Of a stretch of 64,000 nucleotides of DNA, positions 25,587 through 34,298 are shown in pieces. Every line of letters begins with the position of its first letter. The stretch's first letter is position 1. This DNA comes from Pigmentiphaga aceris (lineage in GTDB: Bacteria > Pseudomonadota > Gammaproteobacteria > Burkholderiales > Burkholderiaceae_B): NCBI RefSeq assembly GCF_008119665.1, contig NZ_CP043046.1:3100001-3164000 (forward strand). Reading direction: 5' to 3'. The position numbers and the translations under genes are program-made. A model generated the notes under the pieces. It saw only the letters and a program-made list of their open reading frames with translations, made no database searches and was not told the origin of the DNA.

Positions 25587-26794
25587 CAACGACTCTCCGA
25601 ATGAGGGGGGAAAAGACTGTCCAGGGCGGCCAAGTCGCCAGGCAGCAGGCCCGGCTCGTCAATACGCAGGGCAGCCAGGCTGCGGGTGAGCCAGGCGCGG
25701 TCAAGTCCTACGCCAATGCACACAAGCCGCGAACGCGGGTCCGAGTCGGGCCATTGCGCGACCGGCTCGGGACGATGGAAGACCTTGCCCACCGTCTGAA
25801 GGAAAATTTGCGGCGGCTGCGCGTCGGACATGCGCAGCAAGCCTTTACAGCGCAGCAGCTCGTCGCCGTAGTGACGCGACACCAGGTTCCACCAGGCGGC
25901 AACGCCGGGCCAGGTGGACGGGGTATCTATATAGAAGCTCTCGGTCGAGACGCGTTCGTGGAAGCTGTGGGTGTGGTCGTGCGGATGATTCTTTGCATCG
26001 CCCCCTTCCTGTCCGTGCTTGTCCTGGGCGTGTGCTGTGTCGTGCGAATCAAGCCCGTCGCTGCCGTCAGCGTGATGCGCGTGGTCATGCCCACAGTCTT
26101 GACAGTGTTCGTGCGAATGGTCGTGTGCGTGTGCTTCGCCAAGCGCGCCGTCGCCCTGCCCCAGCACCGCATCCCACTGCCGATCCCCACCGCTGCGCGT
26201 GAAGATCGCTTCCGAGCCCTCGCCTTCTGTGCAGGTCGTGACCATTGCCATCGGGTTCAGACGCTGAACCGCCGCACGGGTCGCCGCTACCGTGCTGGCA
26301 TCCGCCATGTCCGATTTCGTAATCACCACCACCTCAGCCGCCGCAATCTGCCGCACAGCTTCCGGTTGGCTGTCGAACTGACGCACGCCTTGCATGCCGT
26401 CCACCGTCACCACCACCTGATTCAGCCGCACCACGGCCGTCAGAATCTTGTCGCCCAGCAGCGAATGCAGAATCGGCAGCGGTTCAGCCAGCCCCGTGGT
26501 TTCGATCACGATGCGCGTCAGCGGCGTGGGCAGACGGCTGGCCTGCGCGATCAAGTCCAGCAGCGTTTCGCGCAAAGACCCGCTCAGCGTGCAGCATAGG
26601 CAGCCTGACTCCAGCAGCATGACGTTGTCGGCCACTTCGGCCAGCACCAGCTGGTCGATACCGATATCACCCACTTCATTGACGATGACCGCCGTGCCCT
26701 TGGACGCAGGCGAACGCAGCCAGGCGTTCAGCAGCGTGGTCTTGCCGCTTCCCAGAAAGCCGGTCAGCAGGTCGCAGTCAATACGCGAAGCCAT
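25586..26794 (-). CDS. COG0523 (CobW/YjiA-type) GTP-dependent metal chaperone with His-rich insert
   Basis: 402 residues. Walker A GFLGSGKTT is at 12-20, the metal-binding CLCC motif at 65-68, and the guanine motif TKSD near 160. A histidine/aspartate-rich stretch occupies about residues 220-272, typical of zinc-handling members. The CobW C-terminal domain follows. It is the first gene of the operon and overlaps the amidohydrolase by one base. I infer metal delivery to that enzyme; a general zinc-stress role is the alternative. The GTG-rich upstream region holds AAGG before the ATG. Confidence 0.9.
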   Translation of the reverse strand: MASRIDCDLLTGFLGSGKTTLLNAWLRSPASKGTAVIVNEVGDIGIDQLVLAEVADNVMLLESGCLCCTLSGSLRETLLDLIAQASRLPTPLTRIVIETTGLAEPLPILHSLLGDKILTAVVRLNQVVVTVDGMQGVRQFDSQPEAVRQIAAAEVVVITKSDMADASTVAATRAAVQRLNPMAMVTTCTEGEGSEAIFTRSGGDRQWDAVLGQGDGALGEAHAHDHSHEHCQDCGHDHAHHADGSDGLDSHDTAHAQDKHGQEGGDAKNHPHDHTHSFHERVSTESFYIDTPSTWPGVAAWWNLVSRHYGDELLRCKGLLRMSDAQPPQIFLQTVGKVFHRPEPVAQWPDSDPRSRLVCIGVGLDRAWLTRSLAALRIDEPGLLPGDLAALDSLFPPHSESR

Positions 26795-27158
26795 GAGCCT
26801 TCACCACTCGAACCGAGGTTCATCAAGGGCCTGAAGGCGTCGCGCGCCTGTCAGACCCCGCGTTGTTCTTTTTGAAGGCGGCACGTGGGCCACCTTTGTC
26901 TCCGTTATTTCTTCGTCAGGCCGTTCATGTTTTCGTAACGACAAGCGAGACAACGTTTCGATAAGCATAACGACGAAATTAAAGTTACGCTAGATGGAAT
27001 GACACGATCAGACAGAAATTGGCACCCTGCTCCAGGCTGGGAAGCCAATCGTGTGTCAGTGATCCACGCGCAATCCCGCGATGTACGGCCAGTTGGCAAT
27101 GCAGTGCCAGCAGCCGGCACCACGGGAGAGCGGCCACCCCGACCTAGCAGGAAGAGAA
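26795..27158. promoter_or_regulatory. Divergent intergenic region between cobW-like operon and iclR
   Basis: 364 bp without a convincing gene. The two promoters for the catabolic operon and the IclR gene must lie here. A TAACGAC direct repeat (26936-26942 and 26968-26974) is spaced 32 bp apart, about three helical turns. It sits in the most AT-rich part of the gap and is the best operator candidate. I could not define a clear -35/-10 pair. Confidence 0.4.
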
Positions 27159-28049
27159 ATGCGTCAAAATGCCCGCCTCCCCGTGCAAACCCACGCCTAC
27201 ACCCGGACGCCTCCCTCCTCTATGGTCGAAAAAAACGCCAACTCCGTCGAAGCCGTGAAAGTCGCGGTGCGTGTGCTGGATGAATTGGCGCTGCAACAGC
27301 GCGCAATGGGCGTCACCGAGTTGGCCGACGCGCTGGGCGAAACCAAGCCGCGTGTGCACCGGCACCTGTCCACGCTGAAAGAAATGGGCCTGATCGAGCA
27401 GGACCAGTCCACCGACCGCTATCACCTGGGCTGGCGCGTGTTCCAGCTGGGCGAAGCCGCTGGCAACCAGTTCGACCTGCGCGCCCGCGCCGAGCCCTAC
27501 CTGATCCGCATCCGCGATGAACTGAAAGAAACCGCCGTGTTGGCCGTGCCGATCAACGGCATGCCAATGGTGATTGCGACCGCCGACAACATCTACGCGC
27601 GGATCTGCATCAGCGTAAAGCCAGGCAACCGGCCGCTGCCACATTGCTCGGCACTGGGCCGCCTGACGCTGGCGTTTTCACCGCGCGCCATGTGGGACAC
27701 CCAGCTGTCGATGCCGCTACTGGCCGAAACCGAAACCTCTTTGATCGACCCGGTGAAAATCCGCGAGCGCCTGGAGGTCATCCGCAACCAGTATTTCGAG
27801 GTGTCGAACGGCGAAATGATGCTGGGCGTGAACACCTTGGCCGTGCCTATTTTCCGAGACGGTGAACAGCTGGCTGGTGCACTGAGCATCGTCGGCTCGA
27901 TCCAGAATATTCCCGAGCCGCCGCGCCGCGCGCAGGTGGAATTTTTGCAGCACTGCGCAGCGGCATTGTCGGCGCAGCTGAACAGCAACGCCTACGCTGA
28001 TTGGCATGCCCGCCAGAGCGCCAATGAAATCCTCGGACGCCTGCCCTGA
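27159..28049 (+). CDS. IclR-family transcriptional regulator
   Basis: 296 residues. An N-terminal winged HTH (LALQQRAMGVTELADALGET, then the LIEQDQSTDRYHLGWRVF wing) is followed by the IclR effector domain with a NGMPMVIATADN and a C-terminal AGALSIVGS segment. The ATG at 27159 has a good AGGAAGAG ribosome-binding site. An alternative ATG at 27222 lacks one, though it starts closer to the HTH. It diverges from the 12-kb catabolic operon, its likely target. The inducer is probably a pathway intermediate. Confidence 0.9.
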   Translation: MRQNARLPVQTHAYTRTPPSSMVEKNANSVEAVKVAVRVLDELALQQRAMGVTELADALGETKPRVHRHLSTLKEMGLIEQDQSTDRYHLGWRVFQLGEAAGNQFDLRARAEPYLIRIRDELKETAVLAVPINGMPMVIATADNIYARICISVKPGNRPLPHCSALGRLTLAFSPRAMWDTQLSMPLLAETETSLIDPVKIRERLEVIRNQYFEVSNGEMMLGVNTLAVPIFRDGEQLAGALSIVGSIQNIPEPPRRAQVEFLQHCAAALSAQLNSNAYADWHARQSANEILGRLP

Positions 28050-28196
28050 TGCGGGTTTTCGGCACGTTTGGCGTTGTATTTTCAGGTACTTGTCAGCCAC
28101 GTCGCAATCGGTAGGAATTTGACACGCGGACGCGCAAAAAACGAAGGTGCCCGCATGCCATAGTGCAGACTTCCCACCCCGTAACAGCTGACCATC

Positions 28197-29060
28197 ATGC
28201 GCCTCGATGACTCCCGAGAAAGTTCCAACGTAGAAGACCGCCGATCCAGTGGCGGCGGTGGCATCGGCGTCGGCAAAGGGACGGTCGGCATCGGCACCAT
28301 CGTGCTGGCGCTGGTCGCCATGTACTTCGGCGTTGATCCGTCTGTCGTACTGAACATGGCCGGGCAAGGCGGCGGCATGACCCAGCAGCAAGCCGCCGGA
28401 CCGCGTGGCGCGCCGTCAGACGCAGAAGGCAAATTCGTTGCCAAAATTCTGGGCGAAACCGAAGACACCTGGAGCGCCGTTTTCAAGCAGCAGACAACGG
28501 GCACCTACAAAGAACCCACCCTGGTGCTGTTCCGAGGCGCAACGCCCACCGCATGCGGCACGGGTCAGTCGGCAATGGGCCCGTTCTACTGCCCGCCCGA
28601 CCAGAGCGTCTACATCGACTTGGCATTCTTTGCCGAGATGAAAAACAAGCTGAACGCGCCGGGCGACTTTGCGCAGGCTTATGTAATCGCCCACGAAGTC
28701 GGCCATCACGTCCAGAACCTGCTGGGCACCATGGACCGCGTAAACCGTCAACGCAGCGCCCAGCCCAACCGCGCCAACGAATTGTCGGTGCGCCTGGAAT
28801 TGCAGGCCGACTGCTACGCCGGCATCTGGGCGAACAAGGCAAATGCCGCCCGCCAGATCGTGCAGGAAGGCGACATCGAAGAAGCGCTGGGCGCGGCAAC
28901 TGCCGTGGGTGATGACACCTTGCAGCGCAAGAGCCAAGGCCGCGTCGTGCCGGAATCCTTCACCCACGGCAGCGCCGCGCAGCGCGTCAGCTGGTTCAAG
29001 CGTGGCTGGCAGCAAGGCACGCTGAAGGCCTGCGATACCTTTGCGAATGCGCAGCGTTGA
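28197..29060 (+). CDS. Neutral zinc metallopeptidase, YpfJ family, membrane-anchored
   Basis: 287 residues. A glycine-rich N-terminus is followed by one hydrophobic helix (about residues 25-47), then a periplasmic domain with the zinc motif HEVGH near residue 167. The distal ELSVRLELQADCYAGIW segment supplies the third ligand. FTHGSAAQRVSWFKRGW is the family C-terminus. Substrates are unknown. No close neighbour on the same strand, so probably monocistronic. The ribosome-binding site is weak. Confidence 0.9.
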   Translation: MRLDDSRESSNVEDRRSSGGGGIGVGKGTVGIGTIVLALVAMYFGVDPSVVLNMAGQGGGMTQQQAAGPRGAPSDAEGKFVAKILGETEDTWSAVFKQQTTGTYKEPTLVLFRGATPTACGTGQSAMGPFYCPPDQSVYIDLAFFAEMKNKLNAPGDFAQAYVIAHEVGHHVQNLLGTMDRVNRQRSAQPNRANELSVRLELQADCYAGIWANKANAARQIVQEGDIEEALGAATAVGDDTLQRKSQGRVVPESFTHGSAAQRVSWFKRGWQQGTLKACDTFANAQR

Positions 29061-29240
29061 TAGATATAGATAACGGAAAGCCAGCAGCCGCGTTGGAGTA
29101 GCCAACCGGAACGAAAATGGCCCCAGGCTGGTGATGTCCTGAGGCCATTTTCATGACTTGGTGCCGATCCGACTTGGCGTTCTCACAGCAGGTCCTTAAC
29201 CAGTTCAACCGCTTGGTGAGATCGCCGACATTTGCAGAAG

Positions 29241-29753
29241 CTACGCCTCGCCTCTTTTCCTGATGTTCTCGAACACGGTGTAGATGAAATCCCCTCTTCT
29301 GCGGTCCACGGAAGCAGACACCAAGGTCATCGGGCAAATCTGCGCGGACTGGCCTCGCATATTTTTCAGCTGGGGCAAGCCGTAGAACGCATTCTTCTTG
29401 TCGCTGTAATCAATGAACCAGATGCCGCCCAAGTTTTTCCGAAAGGTTTCGCCGACATAACGGGTCAGGCCATCCCATACCAAAACTTCGCTGGGTTTCC
29501 GAAGGTCTTCCACACGTTCATAGCTGCGCAAGATGAACGCCTCGACGTTTTTTAAGGAGTCAGCAGAAAAATCGAGTTTTTCTGCTGATTCCCCAGGGAC
29601 CGTCGCATGAAACCGTTCCAACGCGTCGTCCATGTCCATGAGCCAAAGCTCAAACTGATCCTCTTGTTCACACACGTGAAGTTCCTTTGCGTAGATATCG
29701 GTTAGTGCAGAGCTTAAAACCCGCTTCCCGATCGCAGGAAGCGGCGTTTCCAT
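29241..29753 (-). CDS. Hypothetical protein, unrecognised
   Basis: 170 residues, no signal peptide and no membrane helix. Mixed alpha/beta composition with many charged residues (LWLMDMDDALERFHATV, WFIDYSDKKNAFYGLPQL). I do not recognise the family. Its size, acidic character and isolation resemble small immunity-like proteins such as the SUKH and DUF4303 genes about 4 kb downstream, but this is only a resemblance. No clear ribosome-binding site precedes the ATG. It lies 36 bp downstream of argC on the same strand, so co-transcription is possible. Confidence 0.6.
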   Translation of the reverse strand: METPLPAIGKRVLSSALTDIYAKELHVCEQEDQFELWLMDMDDALERFHATVPGESAEKLDFSADSLKNVEAFILRSYERVEDLRKPSEVLVWDGLTRYVGETFRKNLGGIWFIDYSDKKNAFYGLPQLKNMRGQSAQICPMTLVSASVDRRRGDFIYTVFENIRKRGEA

Positions 29754-29789
29754 CCGCTACGCACCCGTCTGCGGCCGCCTGGAGCAGCG

Positions 29790-30725
29790 TCAGACGCCAG
29801 CCGAACCAAGCATCAGATCCAAGTTCTGAACCGCCGCGCCGGATGCACCTTTGCCCAAGTTATCAAGTACGGCGGCCAGCAGCACATGCCCCTCTTTTTC
29901 ATTCACGAAGACGCTCAACTGCATGTCGTTGGTGCCATTCAGCGCCTGAGGGTCCAGATATTCCAGCGCGCTCGACGCCTGCAATGGCGAGACCTGTACA
30001 TGGGCGGCATCGGCATAGTGACGTGAAAGCTGGGCATGCAAGGCGCTTGCGTCCACGCCCTTCTCCAACAGCCGCAACGCAATCGGCACGGTCAGCACAA
30101 TGCCTTGGCGAAACGCGCCATAGGCAGGCGTGAAAATCGGACGATGTGCAAGGCCTGCATGCTGCTGGATTTCAGGCGGGTGCTTGTGTGCCAGTTGCAG
30201 CCCATAGGCCAAGTATGCCGGCGCATCCGACGCTTGCGCTCCCTCATATTTCTCCACGGCAGGCCGTCCACCGCCGGAATAGCCCGACACAGCATGGATG
30301 CTGATCGGGTAGTCAGCTGGCACCAGCCCAGCCTGCACCAGCGGACGCAGCAGGCCAAGCGCACCGGTCGGATAACAACCTGGGTTGGTGACCCGCTTTG
30401 CCTGCGCGATTTTTTCTGCTTGTTCCTGCGTCAGCTCTGGAAATCCGTACGTCCAATCTGCATGCGTGCGATGGGCGGAGCTTGCATCGATGACGCGCAC
30501 CGCAGGATTCACGATTGCAGCCACGGCCTCACGTGCAGCGGCATCTGGCAAACACAGAATGGCGATGTCGCTGGCGTTGATGGCTTCTGCCCGACGCTGG
30601 GCATTCTTGCGATCCGCAGGGTCAAGCGTCAGCAGCTTGATATCGGTCCGACCATGCAGCCGCTGATGGATCAGCAAGCCCGTGGTTCCCTGGTCGCCGT
30701 CGATGAAAATAACAGGAGCGCTCAT
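29790..30725 (-). CDS. argC: N-acetyl-gamma-glutamyl-phosphate reductase, type 2
   Basis: 311 residues, matching the shorter type-2 ArgC length. It reduces N-acetylglutamyl phosphate to the semialdehyde in arginine biosynthesis. The NADP-binding IDGDQGTTG motif is at the N-terminus and the catalytic cysteine is in NPGCYPTG near residue 117. AVSGYSGGG and the late [14 protein letters not shown] follow. AGGAA precedes the ATG. No other arg gene is near. A divergent LysR gene with two palindromes between them suggests dedicated control. Confidence 0.93.
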   Translation of the reverse strand: MSAPVIFIDGDQGTTGLLIHQRLHGRTDIKLLTLDPADRKNAQRRAEAINASDIAILCLPDAAAREAVAAIVNPAVRVIDASSAHRTHADWTYGFPELTQEQAEKIAQAKRVTNPGCYPTGALGLLRPLVQAGLVPADYPISIHAVSGYSGGGRPAVEKYEGAQASDAPAYLAYGLQLAHKHPPEIQQHAGLAHRPIFTPAYGAFRQGIVLTVPIALRLLEKGVDASALHAQLSRHYADAAHVQVSPLQASSALEYLDPQALNGTNDMQLSVFVNEKEGHVLLAAVLDNLGKGASGAAVQNLDLMLGSAGV

Positions 30726-30807
30726 GCTTGAAATTCCTCGGTTCTGAAATGCCAGAAAGCAAATCGATCGCCCATTCTGCTTATCGCTCTAGAATATAAA
30801 AAGTTGA

Positions 30808-30840
30808 ATTTCATGAAATGAACATTCAGATTTTCTGAAT
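30808..30840. promoter_or_regulatory. Two palindromes in the argC-lysR divergent region
   Basis: ATTTCATGAAAT at 30808-30819 is a perfect 12-bp palindrome. ATTCAGA-TTT-TCTGAAT at 30824-30840 is a perfect inverted repeat and contains a T-N11-A LysR-type box. Both lie in the 126 bp between argC (starts 30725, minus) and lysR (starts 30852, plus). The second lies 11 bp upstream of the LysR start and suits autorepression. Confidence 0.5.
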
Positions 30841-30851
30841 CAGGGAGCCAC

Positions 30852-31736
30852 ATGCGAGAGATCAGCCTGGACCGTTTGCGCACGCTGATCGCCATTGCCG
30901 AGCGCGGATCATTCACCGAAGCAGCGCGGGCATTGAACCTGGCACCGCCAACGGTCAGCCTGCACATTGCTGAACTTGAAGACCGCGTCGGGGCACCGCT
31001 GCTGTCGCGCAAGCGCGGAAACGTGAAGCCATCGGCAATTGGGGAATTGCTGATCGAGCGCGCGCGTCGCTTGCTGGCCGACGCCGAGCAGGCCTTGGAC
31101 GACATTCAGCGCCAGGTGCAGGGGCTGGAAGGACGCGTGCGGCTTGGCGCATCAACCGGTGCCATCGCACACCTGTTGCCGCAAGCCCTGGAAGTATTGC
31201 GCCAGAGCCACCCGGCCATCGAAATCCAGGTGGCCGTGCTCACCTCGCATGAAACCTTGTCCCGACTGGCTGACGGAACGCTGGACGTCGGGCTGGTTGC
31301 CCTGCCGCAACCCCCGGTGGCTGGCCTCGTGATCAAGCCCTGGCGGCGTGATCCGGTGATGGCCTTCGTGCCTGCGCATTGGCAGTGCCCTGCGCGCGTC
31401 ACACCTGAATGGCTCGCGGACCAGCCCCTTATTCTCAACGATGCCACCACGCGTCTTTCCCGCCTGACAGCGGAATGGTTTGCGAACAAGGGGCTGCACC
31501 CCGTGCCTCGCATCCAGCTCAACTACAACGACGCGATCAAAAGCCTGGTCGCCGCAGGTTACGGTGCCTCGCTGTTGCCCCACGAAGCAACCGCATCGCT
31601 GCCCGACCCGCGTGTTGTGATGCGTCCGCTGCGCCCTGCGCTGTGGCGTCGGCTGGGGATTGCACATCGTGCGGAATACGTGGAGCGCCCCACGCAGCAT
31701 GTGCTCGATGTGTTGAGCGATCAGCGATTGCCTTAG
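30852..31736 (+). CDS. LysR-family transcriptional regulator
   Basis: 294 residues. The HTH is at the N-terminus (LRTLIAIAERGSFTEAARAL, then the APLLSRKRGNVKPS wing) and the effector domain starts near residue 90 (GRVRLGASTGAIAHLLP). GGGAG lies 5 bp before the ATG. It diverges from argC. Regulation of a lone arginine gene by LysR recalls ArgP-type control, but this protein is not obviously ArgP. Confidence 0.92.
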   Translation: MREISLDRLRTLIAIAERGSFTEAARALNLAPPTVSLHIAELEDRVGAPLLSRKRGNVKPSAIGELLIERARRLLADAEQALDDIQRQVQGLEGRVRLGASTGAIAHLLPQALEVLRQSHPAIEIQVAVLTSHETLSRLADGTLDVGLVALPQPPVAGLVIKPWRRDPVMAFVPAHWQCPARVTPEWLADQPLILNDATTRLSRLTAEWFANKGLHPVPRIQLNYNDAIKSLVAAGYGASLLPHEATASLPDPRVVMRPLRPALWRRLGIAHRAEYVERPTQHVLDVLSDQRLP

Positions 31737-31876
31737 GCATTGAATTTGGGGCCAGTTTGACGGACCTCTGGCTTGATTTTTTAATTCCCAAGCGCAAGAA
31801 ACGGAGTTTCCGTCAGTTCCGGGCACGGCAAAGTGCGTCCACCCGTAGCGCATCGTGCCCCAATCCTGGAACGCCG

Positions 31877-33130
31877 ATGACGCTGCGGAAACGGATACGC
31901 ACCATGCACGTCACCCCGTCCCTGCCACCCGCCTTTCAGCGCCTGGCCTGGTCCAACCTGCTTGCCCAAGCTGCCGAACAGATCGGCTTGGCGACCGCCC
32001 CGCTTTTGGCAGTCTTTCTGTTCCAGGCCAACACCGGCCAGACCTCCACGCTTCAGACCATCCAGAGCCTGCCCTTCCTGCTGCTGGCGATCCCGGCCGG
32101 GTTGCTGGCAGATCGATCATCCCGTCGCGTAATCCTCGCTGCCGCAGAAGGCCTGCGCGCCTTTTCCTTCGGCTTGATCCTGCTGTTGCTGGCCACCCAG
32201 AACCTGACGCTTGCCGCGTTGGCTTGGCTGGGTTTTGTGGGCGCTGCGGGCACGGTGGTCTACAACGTGACCGTGCCTGGGATGGTGCCCTTGCTGGTCG
32301 ACCGGCCGTCTCTACCGCAAGCCAACGGCCGTCTGGAATTGGCCCGCAGCATTGCGTTCACGGCCGGTCCCGGTTTGGCGGGTTTGCTTTTCAGCGCCGT
32401 GGGCGCACCACTGGCCTACGTGCTGGCTTTGCTGCTGTCGCTCGCTGCCATGAACTTCCTGCGTGCACTGCCCGGCAATGTCGTGGTGCCGCAGACCGCA
32501 AGCATCGCGGCTGCACTGCGTGAGGGCCTGATATTCACCTTCCGTCATGACCTGCTGCGCCCTACCGTGATTACTGCGGTGATCTTCAACACCTCGTGGT
32601 TCCTGCTTCAAGCTGCATATGTACCTTACGCCGTCGAGCACCTGGGCCTGTCTGCTGCGCAGGTTGGCAGCACGCTCGCAGCCTATGGCGTTGGCATGGT
32701 GTCAGGGGCATTGGTCGCACCGTGGATCGGCAAGCGTCTGCGTTTTGGATCGCTGGTCATCATCGGCCCTGTCAGCGCCTTCGTAGGTGCGCTGATCATG
32801 GCGGGCACCATCCGTTATTCGTCTCTGGTGTTGGCCTGGATCAGCTTCTTCTTGTTCGGGGCCGGCCCGGTGATCTGGGCGATTGCCACCGCCACGCTGC
32901 GCCAGGCCGTGACCCCGCAGGCGCTGATGAGCCGCGTATCGGCCGTCATCATGACCTTGACCTACGGTGCCCGGCCTGCCGGTGCTGCCATCGCCGTGGT
33001 GATCGGCACGCGCTACGGTGCGGCGACTTGCATGGTGGCTGCGGCGGTGGGGTTTGGCTTGCAGCTGATGATGATTCTGTCGTCTCGGGTACCCAGGCTG
33101 CCCAGCATTCCTGCGGGGCATACGGCATGA
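31877..33130 (+). CDS. MFS transporter, MFS_3/enterobactin-exporter-like
   Basis: About 417 residues and 12 hydrophobic helices. The N-terminal FQRLAWSNLLAQAAEQIGLA and the loop PAGLLADRSSRRVILAAAEG identify the family used for siderophore or drug efflux. The start is uncertain: ATG at 31877 or ATG at 31904, each with only a weak GGA. An open upstream frame is a shadow of the LysR gene. It follows lysR by 140 bp on the same strand and may be co-transcribed. Confidence 0.87.
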   Translation: MTLRKRIRTMHVTPSLPPAFQRLAWSNLLAQAAEQIGLATAPLLAVFLFQANTGQTSTLQTIQSLPFLLLAIPAGLLADRSSRRVILAAAEGLRAFSFGLILLLLATQNLTLAALAWLGFVGAAGTVVYNVTVPGMVPLLVDRPSLPQANGRLELARSIAFTAGPGLAGLLFSAVGAPLAYVLALLLSLAAMNFLRALPGNVVVPQTASIAAALREGLIFTFRHDLLRPTVITAVIFNTSWFLLQAAYVPYAVEHLGLSAAQVGSTLAAYGVGMVSGALVAPWIGKRLRFGSLVIIGPVSAFVGALIMAGTIRYSSLVLAWISFFLFGAGPVIWAIATATLRQAVTPQALMSRVSAVIMTLTYGARPAGAAIAVVIGTRYGAATCMVAAAVGFGLQLMMILSSRVPRLPSIPAGHTA

Positions 33131-33257
33131 ACTGGCGATATCTATCGTGAAGTATCGACGGCGTGCCGCTGTGGAACTGGATAGGTGACGATTCTGACGC
33201 GGTCAACTGGAGCAGACGAGCGACGTCGTGTGGTGCGGGACCGTGCCGACTGATCGG

Positions 33258-33707
33258 TCAGCCCTGCTCGCCATCAAAAAGCTGATCGCGGAATTCCTGG
33301 AAAGACGCAGAAATATAAAAAATGTCTTCCCCACCCGGGGCATACAGGTAAACCGTCCCAGCGTCCTGATCGCGCAGCGAGATGAAGAACGAATTGCCAC
33401 CAGCATCAAACGCAAAGGGCAGGAACTCGCCCGCTGCCCATGTGCCGTATTGCTCATCGTCCGGCACGATGCTGTCCATGTCCTGCGCCAGTTGCTCGAT
33501 GCAAAGCACCCCGTGCTTGATGGCGTTGAACCCATGCACAGGCAAGCCCCAGCGACCCGCTTCGACATCCTCTTCGGCAGGCGAACCACCATTGAATTGC
33601 CGGTAATGCGCAATCAGCGCATCAGGCACGGCTGACCCGAACCGTGACCGGAACGCGTGAATATCCGCGTCGGTAAGCGCCGCTTCGCAATCAACCAGGC
33701 TTGGCAT
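33258..33707 (-). CDS. SMI1/KNR4 (SUKH) family protein, immunity-like
   Basis: 149 residues. SUKH features are the N-terminal FGSAVPDALIAHYRQFNGG helix-turn, the central FLPFAFDAGGNSFFISL strand pair and a late FYISASFQEF segment. Bacterial SUKH proteins usually neutralise nuclease toxins of contact-dependent or polymorphic toxin systems. AGGGAG lies 6 bp before the ATG. It is 51 bp downstream of the DUF4303 gene on the same strand, and no toxin is adjacent. An orphan immunity gene is my inference. Confidence 0.83.
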   Translation of the reverse strand: MPSLVDCEAALTDADIHAFRSRFGSAVPDALIAHYRQFNGGSPAEEDVEAGRWGLPVHGFNAIKHGVLCIEQLAQDMDSIVPDDEQYGTWAAGEFLPFAFDAGGNSFFISLRDQDAGTVYLYAPGGEDIFYISASFQEFRDQLFDGEQG

Positions 33708-33758
33708 CGCTACTCCCTTAGCAAAAACAAATGCTTGTGCTGAACCGCATGCGGTCGA

Positions 33759-34298
33759 TCACTGTTCCCGCCCAAACCGATTCACGAATTTCTCGAAAAC
33801 TTCAGGGCTGTTCAGCACTTTCGCAGACCTGTTTTCAACGTCTTCCGCCTCGTCATCATCGGTCAGCGTCACGAACAACACCGGCGCATCCCCGGATGAC
33901 TGCGGCTTGAAAACGCCTTCCTTGCTCAAGCGGGCCAGCGCATTGGTCATGACTTCATAGACCTTTGCCTGAGTGTGCGCGAAGTCTTCGCTTTCCGGGA
34001 TGTCGCCCAGCTTGGTGCAAATGTCATTGAAGGAATCGGCTTGCCAGCTTTCGTAGGCCCACTCGGATGTGGCCCATCGATAGTAGGCGGCTTCTTCACC
34101 GTCCGGGTCTGTCTCGTCGTTGGCAAGCTCGCGTGTCAGGCCTTCGACAGAATTCGCAGCGGGGCAAATCGTCATCGCGCCGCTGTCGGTGTAGAGCGCA
34201 AACGCATAGAACTGTTCATTCGGGTGTGCGTTCTGCACATTCACAAACACTTCCTTGGCCGCCGCGTACACCTCGTTTTCCAGCTCGTTCCAATTCAT
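33759..34298 (-). CDS. DUF4303-family protein
   Basis: 179 residues. The opening region (NELENEVYAAAKEVFVNV, then FYAFALYTDSGAMTICPAA) and the central YYRWATSEWAYE match DUF4303 as I recall it. Strongly acidic, soluble, no signal peptide. This family often occurs next to toxin-immunity loci. GGGGGA precedes the ATG. It forms an apparent two-gene unit with the SUKH gene. Biochemical function unknown. Confidence 0.8.
   Translation of the reverse strand: MNWNELENEVYAAAKEVFVNVQNAHPNEQFYAFALYTDSGAMTICPAANSVEGLTRELANDETDPDGEEAAYYRWATSEWAYESWQADSFNDICTKLGDIPESEDFAHTQAKVYEVMTNALARLSKEGVFKPQSSGDAPVLFVTLTDDDEAEDVENRSAKVLNSPEVFEKFVNRFGREQ

Noticed and set aside
24639..25604. A 321-codon open frame opposite the amidohydrolase gene
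   Set aside because: Shadow frame; the amidohydrolase has all metal ligands in place.
31409..31876. Long N-terminal extension of the MFS exporter
   Set aside because: It overlaps the LysR gene in another frame and has no membrane or family character.
33136..33147. CGATA-TC-TATCG inverted repeat resembling the ArsR operator arms
   Set aside because: The spacer is 2 bp rather than 8 bp and it lies at the end of an MFS gene, so it is probably chance.
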